Counted from the stretch's first letter, positions 1-5,912 are shown. The stretch: DNA of 11,350 bases from Baffinella frigidus (GCA_026770585.1 MU646738.1:181982-193331); one strand, 5' to 3'. Notes: generated by a model from the letters alone, not told the origin. A program made the numbers and translations.

Positions 1-39
1 CCGATGGGGGGGGGGGGGGTATAGTTTCGGTCCAGGGTC

Positions 40-420
40 TACGGTGTAGGGGTCAGGGTAAACACCTTAACCCTGAACCATAATTGGGGCGTCTCAGGGT
101 CTGGAGTTTGGGGTTTGGGGGTTTGGGGTTGGGAGTTGGGGTTTGGGGTTTGGGGTTTGGTGGTTGGGGGTTCGGGGCGAGGCCTTGGGGGTTTGTATAC
201 ATATGTAACACCATGCCTCAGAATCAGATCTGTGCTACACACCGTGAATTCCCAAAATGTTCCGATTGGAGGGGGGATGGGGGGGGGTTATTGCACCTGG
301 GGTTTCGGGTTTCGGGTTTGGGGGCTAGGCCTTGGGGTTTGGGGGTTTGTTGCGATTGGGGAGGCGGGTCATGTTTGGGGGGGTGGCTGTGCTGTTTACC
401 CTGGATTCGGAAAATGTGAG
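40..420. repeat. Degenerate telomere-like repeat block (TTTGGGG type)
   Basis: The + strand is built from imperfect 6-8 base units of the GGGTTTGGGG and GGGTTTCGGG kind, densest at 100-180 and 295-350. The block is broken by about 100 bases of non-repetitive sequence (201-300). Just before it lies a run of 14 G at 6-19. On the minus strand, 270-200 can be read as a short peptide (CSTDLILRHGVTYVY), but it has no convincing splice sites, so I do not call it an exon. The small reading frames here are translations of the repeat. Confidence 0.85.
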
Positions 421-426
421 ATGGAT

Positions 427-486
427 CTCTCGGCCTACGGTAGGAGGTCCTAGGCAATACCGTAGGCCTAACCACCCCATTTTCAG
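427..486. mobile_element. Half copy of MITE family A
   Basis: This matches the right arm of the family A elements at 2387-2542, 5694-5839 and 6528-6673. It has the CGGCCTACGGTAGGAGGTCC core, the AGGCCTAACCACCCCATTTT stretch and the TTTTCAG near the end. The left arm is missing, so it cannot fold on itself as the full copies do. It stops against the exon-like island at 489-567, at the point where the terminal GGCCGTTA of the other copies should begin. It is a truncated or deleted copy. Confidence 0.75.
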
Positions 487-488
487 AC

Positions 489-567
489 CTCGCAGGCAGG
501 GCGGGCGGAATCGGCCCAGAGGATCTGGCGGTTCAGGACCAGCGCCAGCTCCTCCCCGTCGATGAAC
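489..567 (-). CDS. Candidate internal exon, minus strand (FIDGEELALVLNRQILWADS)
   Basis: On the minus strand TTGCAG at 573-568 is a good splice acceptor. The following 79 nt are open as one leftover base plus 26 codons, beginning FIDGEELALVLNRQILWADS and ending ARPACE. A GAG|GTCTGA donor follows at 488-487. The same GAG|GTCTG donor ends the exon at 6957-6910. The F-x-x-G-x-E-L spacing loosely resembles the start of a DEP domain, which is recognised more clearly at 4807-4734, but this alone is too weak to name the fold. The half MITE A lies directly downstream. I see the frame and the splice-like edges; that it is a real exon is inference. Confidence 0.45.
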
Positions 568-710
568 CTGCAACGGTTGCTAAGTCACTTTCTCTCCAAG
601 TCAATTTTTCTCTAAGTCAACTTTCTCAACGCAAAAGTCGAGACGAGAACAGCTTTTGTGAGTGAAGATGGGGCGGTTGCACCGATAACGGCCGTTGTCG
701 AGAGTTGTAA
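568..710. other. Unassigned spacer
   Basis: No reading frame, repeat or structured element stands out. The short near-repeats CTCTCCAAGTCAA and CTCTAAGTCAA sit at about 592-620. Confidence 0.4.
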
Positions 711-800
711 CGGGCCCCACCGGTCTAAAAAAAGACCTGCATTCATTCAATAGCAGCGAGATCCAGAGCCAAAAAGAACCCTGGACCTTACACCAAAACC
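711..800. repeat. Left 90-bp direct repeat flanking element C
   Basis: This 90-base block aligns without gaps to 1031-1120, with 10 differences by my count (about 89% identity). It abuts element C exactly. Its inner motif TTCAATAGCAGC recurs at 1926-1937. On the minus strand this motif is part of a coding-like reading, AAIExTQ followed by GT. That reading is open in the right copy (LELAAIELTQ) but hits a stop in this one. Confidence 0.8.
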
Positions 801-1030
801 TTATTGTAGAAATGGGCTCCGCGCGGAATCAAGGTCAGGTCAGGAAATCAGGAAATTTGATAAAAAAACGTCACAGATGAACTTTTATGCTATCTTAGGC
901 ATGGTCAAGATGCCTAAAATAGAATCACACACCCGTAACATGTCACAAAACGGGGGGAAATGTTTTTTGGTGCTCCTGACCTCCTTACCTGACGTTCTAA
1001 GATTCCGCGCGGAGCCCATTTCTACAACAA
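801..1030. mobile_element. MITE-like element C (30-bp terminal inverted repeats)
   Basis: The ends are near-perfect inverted repeats: TTATTGTAGAAATGGGCTCC plus GCGCGGAATC at 801-830, mirrored at 1001-1030. Just inside, AAGGTCAGGTCAGGAA is echoed inverted near 985-995. A perfect 8-bp stem (TTAGGCAT/ATGCCTAA) sits centrally at 895-917. The 230-base length and lack of coding capacity fit a non-autonomous inverted-repeat element. No short target duplication is visible; instead it lies exactly between two 90-bp direct repeats. Confidence 0.75.
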
Positions 1031-1120
1031 CGGGCTCCACCGGTCAAATAAAAGACCTGCGTTAATTCGATAGCAGCGAGCTCCAGAGCCAAAAAGAACC
1101 CTAGACCTTTCACCCAAACC
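1031..1120. repeat. Right 90-bp direct repeat flanking element C
   Basis: This is the partner of 711-800 at an offset of exactly 320 bases. Read on the minus strand it is open (GFFLALELAAIELTQ), followed by CAG|GTC, which could be an exon end. The same pattern, AAIERTQ then CAG|GTC, occurs at 1937-1915. Confidence 0.8.
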
Positions 1121-1141
1121 CTAAACCCTCAGGAGCGCCAC

Positions 1142-1298
1142 GATCTCATCGCGCCAGGTAATTAATTTAATTGCTCGAAACGCATACTTGTGGCGTCGGA
1201 AGTTGCCAGAAGTTGCCAATTTGGCCACTTCTGGCGGATTTTGACGCCAAACGCATGCGTTTCGAGCAGTTAAAATGAATACCTAGCGCGATGAGATC
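1142..1298. mobile_element. Palindromic MITE-like element D
   Basis: Nearly the whole element is an inverted repeat. GATCTCATCGCGCCAGGTA at 1142-1160 pairs with 1280-1298. CTCGAAACGCAT at 1174-1185 pairs with 1252-1265, and TGGCGTC with the GACGCCA at 1240-1246. The centre carries GTTGCCAGAAGTTGCC against GGCCACTTCTGGCGG. If the flanking CAC and GTG are included the termini read CAC(T)GATCTC. No clean target duplication is visible. There is no coding capacity, so it would need a transposase from elsewhere. Confidence 0.8.
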
Positions 1299-1530
1299 AG
1301 TGAGAGTCCCACGCCCGTTGCCTAATCATCAATCATCGTTATCCTCGCGCAAATCCTACCCGACCCAGTCCCCGGCCCGGTTCAACACCTCTCTGGTCAA
1401 TGCAACAACACCCAGAATAGTCAACTGGCAGTTTTAGCCAACAGTGTCAGGTTGAGTCAACAGTCGTACGAACGAGGGGGAGGTCTCACGGCTCCAGGGC
1501 CTCATTTAGGACCTGCATCGAGAGTAATAA

Positions 1531-1566
1531 AGAAGAAAAAGAAGAAGAAGAAGAAGAAGGGGGGGG
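1531..1566. repeat. Polypurine AGA-rich microsatellite with G run
   Basis: Purine-only run of AGAAGAAAAAG followed by repeated AAG triplets, ending in a run of eight G. It lies inside the first tandem unit. Confidence 0.85.
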
Positions 1567-1742
1567 TCTTCGACCGGTACAGCGTCGAGTCGCCTGTCTT
1601 AGTTCCCGTCCCGGTACAACACCCACCCGGTGTATTCACCACTCCAGGTACAGTCAACTGTATCGTTACGTCAACAGTGCCTGGGTTACTCAACATTCGT
1701 ACGCACCAGGGTGGGGGGTCTCAGACCGGTACAGTGTCGGGG

Positions 1743-1766
1743 GCTAAGCGACTCGAGTCGCTTAGC
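1743..1766. repeat. Perfect 24-bp palindrome
   Basis: The half-site GCTAAGCGACTC is followed immediately by its exact reverse complement. There is no loop, so it is a potential cruciform. It occurs at the junction of tandem units 2 and 3 and is absent from the other junctions. Confidence 0.9.
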
Positions 1767-1835
1767 TCCCGTCCCGGTACACCACCTGTCTGGTCTATGC
1801 AATAATAATCCCGGAATAGTCACCTGTCCAGGTTA

Positions 1836-1886
1836 GTCAACAGTGCCTGATTTAGTCAACAGTTGACTAAATCAAGCACTGTTGAC
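1836..1886. repeat. 51-bp near-perfect palindrome
   Basis: GTCAACAGTGCCTGATTTAG and the bases after it are mirrored by the second half, ending GCACTGTTGAC, with only the odd mismatch around the central CAACAGTTG. The other units have a single GTCAACAGTG at this position, so this is a local inverted duplication within unit 3. Confidence 0.85.
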
Positions 1887-2067
1887 TTCGTACGAACGAG
1901 GGGGGAGTCTCCGACCTGAGTTCGTTCAATAGCAGCCATCAAATCCTGCCGGGTTAGTTCCTGCCTCGGTACAACACCCACCCGGTGTATTCACCACTCC
2001 AGGTACAGTCAACTGTATCGTTAAGTCGACAGTGCCTGGGTTACTCAACATTCGTACGCACCAGGGG

Positions 2068-2260
2068 CCACACGAGGATGCTAGAGGGACCTATTTAAAA
2101 CCGATGTGCTTTTAAAAGAGGGCATTTGTGTAGTAACTTTCGTTGAATGGTCACGTGACTCTGCTCAAATTGCACAGTCAGGAGGTTACTCTACCTTACC
2201 CTGGTACAAATATTTACAACCCCACATGTAAATAGGCCCCTCTAGCATTCTCGAGTGTGG
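2068..2260. mobile_element. MITE-like element E
   Basis: Inverted ends: CCACACGAGGATGCTAGAGG continuing into GACCTATTTA on the left, and the reverse complement of CCACACTCGAGAATGCTAGA plus GGGGCCTATTTA on the right. It interrupts tandem unit 4. The sequence left of it (CGTACGCACCAGG) and right of it (GGGGGGCCTCAGACCGG) are contiguous in the paralogous unit near 1698-1735, which acts as an unfilled site. The interior carries TTGTGTAGTAACTTTCGTTG at 2126-2145, shared with element I, and a GGTCACGTGAC palindrome. Confidence 0.75.
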
Positions 2261-2386
2261 GGGGGGCCTCAGACCGGTACAGAGTCGAGTCGTCCGAGAA
2301 GTCGGCCGCGGATCCTAGGTGCGCAAAAACCTGCGCGTTCATCAACCCCTGCCAGCGCGCGACCCCGTTTCAGCGGGAAGCTCATA

Positions 2387-2542
2387 GGCCAACGGCCTGA
2401 AAATGGGGTAGTTAGGCATACGGTATTGCCTAGGACCTCCTACCGTAGGCCGAGGGATCCTAGGACCAAAAAGTCTCGGCCTACGGTAGGAGGTCCTAGG
2501 CAATGCCGTAGGCCTAACTACCCCACTTTCAGGCCGGTACCC
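2387..2542. mobile_element. MITE family A, full copy 1
   Basis: Long foldback: GAAAATGGGGTAGTTAGGC at about 2399-2417 mirrors 2512-2530. The core CCTAGGACCTCCTACCGTAG, then GGCCGAG, is mirrored by CTCGGCCTACGGTAGGAGG. The loop is about GGATCCTAGGACCAAAAAGT. TA lies at both ends (2385-2386 and 2543-2544), but the three full copies share a few bases beyond TA, so the exact ends are uncertain by about 4 bases. It has no coding capacity. Confidence 0.85.
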
Positions 2543-2561
2543 TATTAGAGTGTTGGGGCTA

Positions 2562-2735
2562 GAGCGGTGTGCCGAGAAGTTGGCCACCCGGAAAATGGAA
2601 AAATGGGAAAATTGGAGCCATTTAGTCCACTTTTGAGAAATTCATGGTCCTAAATTTCTCAAAAGCTCACAAAATGGCTCCAATTTCTCAATTGTCCATT
2701 ATTTCCCTTGGCCACAACTTCTCTGCACAGCGCTC
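2562..2735. mobile_element. MITE-like element F with TA target duplication
   Basis: The ends GAGCGGTGTGCCGAGAAGTT and the reverse complement of the right end (GAGCGCTGTGCAGAGAAGTT) are inverted repeats. The inner arms AAATTGGAGCCATTT and CTTTTGAGAAATT are mirrored too. TA lies directly outside both ends (2560-2561, 2736-2737). The left flank GAGTGTTGGGGCTA is also found uninterrupted at 2761-2774, which supports the left boundary. The core shares AATTGGAGCC with element H. Confidence 0.8.
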
Positions 2736-2760
2736 TAAGGGATGGTGTCCTACCAGGACA

Positions 2761-2855
2761 GAGTGTTGGGGCTAGTAACCTGTGCGATGATGCAGGCGTG
2801 GTCACGTGACACGCGCCCGCCCGGCGCGACCGGGGGGATGGCACAACTCCACACT
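2761..2855. repeat. ~95-bp direct repeat, copy 1
   Basis: It starts GAGTGTTGGGGCTAGTAACC and contains GCGATGATGCAGGCGTGGTC, ACGTGAC, CGCCCGCCCGGCGCGA and GGGATGGCACA. It closely matches 3148-3242. Its first 14 bases also occur at 2548-2561, where element F interrupts. No reliable gene is seen. Confidence 0.8.
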
Positions 2856-2868
2856 CTCAACGGCAATC

Positions 2869-3105
2869 ATTCTGGTAATAAACAAAAAATCTGGTGATAA
2901 CCCGTCGACGTTCCCCATTGTTTCATTGTTTTCCGTGGCCCAAAAAATGCGGAAACCGCTGTGTCAGGAAGGAGCACATGGGCACCTGACGTTCGAAAGA
3001 ATATTCTGGTAATAAACCGTCAAGTTTCCCCATAGTTTCATTGTTTTCCGTGCCCCCAAAATGTGGAAACCGCTGTGTCAGGAAGGAGCAAACGGGCATC
3101 TGCCA
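2869..3105. repeat. Two tandem ~110-130 bp units
   Basis: Unit 1 (2869-2990) and unit 2 (3003-3105) both run ATTCTGGTAATAAAC, then TTCCCCAT(T/A)GTTTCATTG, TTTTCCGTG, GGAAACCGCTGTGTCAGGAA, GGAGCA and GGGCA(C/T)CTG. Unit 1 carries an extra AAAAAATCTGGTGATAAC. Both lie between the two 95-bp direct repeats. No gene is recognised. Confidence 0.8.
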
Positions 3106-3147
3106 AGAGAGATGTTTTTTTTCCTCCTCCAGGACTGAGCCAGGACT

Positions 3148-3242
3148 GAGTATTGGGGCTCGTAACCTGAGCGATGATGCAGGCCTGGTCACGTGACACC
3201 CGCCCGCCCGGCGCGATCGGCGGGATGGCACAGCTCCACACT
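3148..3242. repeat. ~95-bp direct repeat, copy 2
   Basis: Paralogue of 2761-2855, including the GGTCACGTGAC palindrome, with scattered substitutions. Confidence 0.8.
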
Positions 3243-3262
3243 TTGGTCACGTACCTGCGATG

Positions 3263-3390
3263 CACCGCGCGGGGGGGGGTGAGGATATCATCGCACAGGT
3301 TATTAATCGCACAGGTTACTAGCCCGCACCGGTTACTAACCGCACAGGTTACTAGCCCCAACACCGCGCGGGGGGGGGGTGAGGATATCC
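3263..3390. repeat. GC-rich direct repeats enclosing a ~17-bp tandem repeat
   Basis: CACCGCGCGGGGGGGGGTGA, then GGATATC, occurs at about 3263-3290 and again at 3363-3389. Between them are four units of TCGCACAGGTTACTA type (3291-3358). The second GC-rich copy is entered by element B at its GGATA, while the first copy shows the uninterrupted GGATATCATCG. Confidence 0.8.
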
Positions 3391-3487
3391 CTTAAGTGGC
3401 CAGTAGGCTCATACGCCCTACGGTAGGGCCCTAGGACCTGCCTAGGGCGAGTTAGGGTGAATATTCGCCCTATGGCCACTTAAGGGA
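3388..3487. mobile_element. MITE family B, copy 1 (TA target duplication)
   Basis: This 100-base element has inverted ends TCCCTTAAGTGGCCA, mirrored as TGGCCACTTAAGGGA, and TA on both sides (3386-3387, 3488-3489). The interior CGCCCTACGGTAGGGCCCTA and GGACCTGCCTAGGGCGA is partly self-complementary. It shares CCTAGGACCT and CCTACSGTAGG motifs with family A, which suggests a common origin or superfamily. The paralogous empty site is GAGGATATCATCG at 3281-3293. Confidence 0.85.
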
Positions 3488-3489
3488 TA

Positions 3490-3633
3490 GGGCACCCCGA
3501 ATGCAGTCATTTCCCGGAATGGGACTGCGGGAACGGCGTCTTTGATGTTTTGATGCCTCTGCTTTGATGGTTTGCTGCCTCTGAAGCAGAACGTCAAAGT
3601 GTCAAAACATCCACACACAGAAAACGGTCGCAC
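3490..3633. other. Spacer with imperfect inverted repeat
   Basis: GATGTTTTGA near 3543 is mirrored by TCAAAACATC near 3602, and GCCTCTGC/GCAG pairs lie between. It may be a decayed foldback element. A minus-strand frame is open here, but without splice sites or repeat conservation I do not call it a gene. Confidence 0.4.
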
Positions 3634-4125
3634 CTGAGGCTGTCCTCGTCGACGGCTTCGTGTTTAGGGGTGAGGGTTTACGGCGTCGTGTTCAGGGTTC
3701 AGGTTTCAGGGTTTCGGGTTTCGGGTTTTGTGATTTAGAGTGTAGGGTGTAGGTCACCCGAAGTTGTCCTTATCGATGGTTTGGGGTTTGGGGTTTGGGG
3801 TCCAGGATTCAGGGTTTCAAGATTTTATGGTTTCATGGTTTTGGGTTCAGTGTTTTAGGGTTTAGGTATTTAGGGTTTAGGTATTCCGGGATTAGGGTTT
3901 AGGGTTTGGGTATTCCGGGATTAGGGTTTGAGATTGACCTGAGGTTGTCCTCGTCGATGGCGTTTTAGAGGGTTTTAGGGTTCATAGCGGTGTCGAGATC
4001 AGCGGAACAAACATTGTGGGGTGTAGGGTGTAGGGTGTAGGGTGTAGGGTGTAGGGTATAGGGTATAGGGTGTAGGGTGTAGGGTGTAGGGTGTATGACG
4101 TGCCCGAGGTTGTCCTCGTCGAAGG
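3634..4125 (-). pseudogene. Four partial copies of the DEP exon end (IDEDNL)
   Basis: On the minus strand the peptide (A/T/P)(I/V/F)D(E/K)D(N/S)(L/F)(R/G) is encoded at about 3655-3634 (EAVDEDSLR), 3782-3758 (TIDKDNFG), 3960-3939 (AIDEDNLR) and 4122-4104 (PFDEDNLG). Three are followed directly by GT (CTCAG|GTGCGA, TTCGG|GTGACC, CTCAG|GTCAAT); the fourth reads CTCGG|GCACGT, a lost donor. All correspond to the 3' end of the DEP exon at 4807-4734 (CTCGG|GTACGT). The 5' part of the exon is missing in each and is replaced by telomere-like sequence, so these are duplicated, truncated exon ends. Confidence 0.55.
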
Positions 4126-4240
4126 GTTTTAGGGTTCATGGCGGTGTCGAGATCAGCGAAGTAAACATTGTAGGGTGTGGGGTGTAGGGTTTATGACGAT
4201 GGCGTTTGAGGGGTTTAGGGTTCATGGCGTTGTCGAGATC
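3660..4240. repeat. Telomere-like blocks in a ~165-bp repeating unit
   Basis: GTTTAGGG/GGTTTGGG variants (3660-3935) and a long GTGTAGGG run (4018-4094) separate repeats of two modules. One is the IDEDNL exon end. The other is TTCATRGCGGTGTCGAGATC followed by AGCGGAACAAACATTGT, at about 3979-4016, 4135-4170 and 4220-4240 with its continuation at 4398. On the minus strand the second module reads NVYFADLDTAMN in the 4170-4131 copy, a possible further exon remnant without clear splice edges. Confidence 0.75.
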
Positions 4241-4397
4241 TAATCCCGCCGAGTATTCATAATGAATACGATTTTGGTGTATCTTGAGGGTATAAATAAG
4301 ACAGTCGTCTATCTAGACTTCATTTAGAGCCTTAAGATACACCGGAATCGGATCGGAGATCCCCGAAATCGTATTCATTATGAATACTCTTCCGGAT
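4241..4397. mobile_element. MITE-like element G with 6-bp target duplication
   Basis: Inverted repeats GAGTATTCATAATGAATACG plus ATTT at 4251-4274 mirror 4366-4389. GGTGTATCTTGAGG mirrors CCTTAAGATACACC. The outer ends ATCCCG/CGGAT are weakly inverted. GAGATC is duplicated on both sides (4235-4240, 4398-4403). Two paralogous host units without the element read TGTCGAGATCAGCG at about 3991 and 4144, so the insertion site and its duplication are directly visible. It has no coding capacity. Confidence 0.85.
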
Positions 4398-4553
4398 GAG
4401 ATCAGCGGAATGAACATTGTAGGGTGTGGGGTACAAACATTGTAGGGTGTATGACCTACCCCAAAACAAACATTGTTAAGACGCAGTCTAAAGTTGTCGC
4501 CCAAGTTGACTTTAATCATCGTTGCTAGAACCGTTTCACAAAGGTTGCGCCCC

Positions 4554-4584
4554 CCGTGGCAGCAGAGACACTGCGCTGCGGCAG

Positions 4585-4641
<57 letters not shown>

Positions 4642-4690
4642 ACTGCGCTGCGTCAGGCAGCAGCCTGCCTCGACAGAGGCCTTAGAAGCT
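4554..4690 (-). pseudogene. DEP-domain second-half fragment split by (TC)26
   Basis: Reading down the minus strand from about 4690, the frame gives LAASKASVEAGCCLTQRSV. By spacing this resembles the second helix region of DEP domains (S-R-E-E-A-V-x-L-G-x-x-L-L-x-x-G-x-I). The frame then enters a (GA)26 tract encoding alternating R and E, after which CTGCCGCAGCGCAGTGT repeats the segment before the tract almost exactly (LPQRSV). The junction with the 4807-4734 exon does not keep phase with any AG I can see, so the copy is probably not functional as it stands. Confidence 0.45.
4587..4638. repeat. (TC)26 microsatellite
   Basis: Uninterrupted TC dinucleotide, 52 bases. It is flanked by near-identical 17-base direct repeats (CTGnCGCAGCGCAGTGT on the minus strand). 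Confidence 0.95.
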
Positions 4691-4733
4691 GCGAGGGCAA
4701 CTCAGAACAAACATTGTAGGGTGTATGACGTAC

Positions 4734-4807
4734 CCGAGGTTATCCTCATCGATCGCGTCGACCAGCCAGTCAACCAGCTCCGCCCCCGTGAAGCACCGCC
4801 CGTACAC
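4734..4807 (-). CDS. Exon encoding the start of a DEP domain
   Basis: On the minus strand GGAAGCAG at 4815-4808 is a good acceptor. The 74-nt exon gives VYGRCFTGAELVDWLVDA then IDEDNL and two leftover bases, followed by a CTCGG|GTACGT donor. F-T-G-x-E-L-V-D-W-L is the signature of the first helices of DEP domains (Dishevelled/EGL-10/Pleckstrin), small modules that bind membranes or partner proteins in G-protein and Rho-type signalling. Upstream, an intron-like block (4930-4808) contains GGGTTCAGGG units. Two damaged copies of the same exon start lie at 5151 and 5283. Domain recognition is from memory of the motif; the parent gene is unknown. Confidence 0.65.
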
Positions 4808-4930
4808 CTGCTTCCGGATTTCGGCTTGAGGGTTCAGGGTTTGGGTTCAGGGTAAGTGCACCGCCTGGCTCTCTAACACACACACCATCTGTGTTCGTTT
4901 GGGGGTTAGGGGTCAGGTCTAGGCGTACAC
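4808..4930 (-). other. Candidate intron with 12-bp direct repeats at its ends
   Basis: On the minus strand AGCAGGTGTACG occurs at the upstream exon edge (CAGCAG|GTGTACGCC) and at the downstream edge (GGAAGCAG|GTGTACGGG). Between them are CCTGACCCCTAACCCC and CCCTGAACCC telomere-like units. The 123-nt size fits a small intron. Joining the two exons as they stand shifts phase by one, so this copy may be decayed. Confidence 0.45.
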
Positions 4931-5039
4931 CTGCTGCATGCCACGCCAGGTCACACCCGAAAATGCCCGACCGCAACGTTTCAGTTCGTGGTACTAAGTC
5001 ACTGTGCCTTCCCAGGCGAATCGTCATTTCCACGTACAC
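4931..5039 (-). CDS. Candidate exon (VYVEMTIRLGRHSDLVPR...)
   Basis: The acceptor CGACGCCAG ends at 5040 and the donor is GCAGCAG|GTGTAC at 4930-4929. The 109 nt encode 36 codons without a stop: VYVEMTIRLGRHSDLV, then PRTETLRSGIFGCDLAWHAA. The other two frames hit stops early. The first codons (GTG TAC G) mimic the start of the DEP exon copies, so this may be a diverged or shuffled copy whose body differs. I do not recognise a domain. Telomere-like sequence flanks both sides (4830-4920 and 5048-5075). Confidence 0.45.
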
Positions 5040-5109
5040 CTGGCGTCGCGTTTGGGGTTTAGGGGTCAGGTCTAGACACCACCAACACACCTACGCACCA
5101 ACAGGCGAC

Positions 5110-5151
5110 TACCACGCTGAGCTCCACCCCCGTGAAGCACCGTCCGCACAC
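5110..5151 (-). pseudogene. Broken copy of the DEP exon start
   Basis: The minus strand reads VCGRCFTGVELS, matching VYGRCFTGAELV of the 4807-4734 exon. The sequence then diverges before the D-W-L motif. The base pair that should be the AG acceptor is AA here (complement of 5152-5153), a likely inactivating change. Confidence 0.6.
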
Positions 5152-5233
5152 TTGCTTTCGGATTCCGAGTTGCGAGTTTGAGGTGTAGGGTTGAGGGTCT
5201 AGGCACCGCCCGCACACTTGCCCCCCACCTCCC

Positions 5234-5283
5234 TACAGGGTCTGAGAGGCTAGCTTCTCCCCTGTGAAGCACCGTCCGTACAC
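5234..5283 (-). pseudogene. Truncated copy of the DEP exon start
   Basis: After a good acceptor (CCCCCGCAG), the minus strand reads VYGRCFTGEKLASQTL and then a stop. VYGRCFTG is shared with the DEP exon and the rest is unrelated. The upstream block 5290-5315 is GGGTTTCGGG-like. Confidence 0.6.
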
Positions 5284-5395
5284 CTGCGGGGGTAGGGTTT
5301 CGGGTTTCGGGTGTGGGGTGTGCACCCCACCCGCAGGAAATCACCGTCCGGGCGCGCACCGAAAACGGTGCAGCAAGATAGAGCGAGGGAGAGGG

Positions 5396-5510
5396 GGGGT
5401 TAGGGTTTAGGGTTTAGTTTTCAGGGTTCAGGGGTTAGGGGTTAGGGTTCAGGGTTCAGGGTTCAGGGTGCAGGGGTCCGGGTTCAGGATTCAGGGTTCA
5501 GGGAGCGGTG
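5396..5510. repeat. Telomere-like block (GGTTTAGG, GGGTTCA)
   Basis: A short TTTAGGG start passes into GGTTCAGGG heptamers. It separates the exon-like island at 5534-5690 from sequence at 5320-5395 that holds no clear gene. Confidence 0.85.
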
Positions 5511-5533
5511 GGGGCGGCGGAAAAGGGGGTTGC

Positions 5534-5690
5534 CTGGCTCTGGTGGCGGCGTTCGTGGGTCTGCAGCGATGAGCGTAGTAGGTCCAACAGCCTCTCTGCG
5601 CTCACCTGCCAGACAGCCATCGCACATTCAGCCATCGTACATTTCATGTCTAACAGGGTCTGCCACCCATCCTCGGTTTCATAGGCTAAC
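5534..5690 (-). CDS. Candidate coiled-coil-like exon, copy 1 (VSAERLLDLLRSSLQT)
   Basis: The minus-strand frame is open from the edge of MITE A: YETEDGWQTLLDMKC, TMAECAMAVWQ, VSAERLLDLLRSSLQT, HERRHQSQ. A CAG|GCAAC site at 5534-5533 could be a GC-type donor, or reading may run on to a stop at about 5498. VSAERLL onward is duplicated at 6168-6100, where AG lies directly before it; here the same point reads TGGCAG|GTGAGC. The leucine-rich, charged make-up suggests a helix or coiled coil; the family is not recognised. MITE A (5694-5839) abuts its 5' side. Confidence 0.5.
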
Positions 5691-5693
5691 GTC

Positions 5694-5839
5694 CTGAAAA
5701 TGGGGTAGTTAGGCATACGGGATTGCCTAGGACCTCCTACCGTAGGCCGAGGGATCCTAGGACCAAAAAGTCCCGGCCTACGGTAGGAGGTCCTAGGCAA
5801 TGCCGTAGGCCTGACTACCCCATTTGCAGGCCGTTACCC
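5694..5839. mobile_element. MITE family A, full copy 2
   Basis: Almost identical to 2387-2542: the same CCTGAAAATGGGGTAGTTAG, core CCTAGGACCTCCTACCGTAG and loop GGATCCTAGGACCAAAAAGT. TA occurs at both edges (5692-5693, 5840-5841). The outer bases TCATAGG on the left and CCCTATTAG on the right are also shared with copy 1. The high identity suggests recent spread, or copying together with the host repeat. Confidence 0.85.
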
Positions 5840-5912
5840 TATTAGGGTTCATTCCTTTCTCGGCGGGGTTGCGGCGCGCAGCGTCACTGAGAATGATGCC
5901 ATCAAGTTCATA

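Larger units (their letters stand above)
1360..2067. repeat. Tandem array of four diverged ~160-230 bp units
   Basis: Four units begin with a variant of CCCGGTACAACACC at about 1375, 1608, 1771 and 1962. Each then carries AATAGTCAACTG or GTACAGTCAACTG, a GTCAACAGTGCCTG segment, CGTACGAACGAGG or CGTACGCACCAGG, and GGGGTCTCAGACCGGTACAG. Units 2 and 4 are closest to each other. The last part of unit 4 is displaced to 2261-2290 by element E. No convincing gene is seen on either strand. Confidence 0.8.

Noticed and set aside
801-1120. Miniature LTR retrotransposon (TRIM)
   Set aside because: The 90-bp direct repeats do not start TG and end CA. I see no primer-binding site, polypurine tract or flanking duplication, and the inner part is an inverted-repeat element.
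5529-5610. Intron of about 45 nt bounded by GTGAGC and CTGCAG in the VSAERLL segment
   Set aside because: The second copy at 6168 has AG and a telomere-like block directly before GTGAG, so GTGAG is better read as the first codons of an exon.
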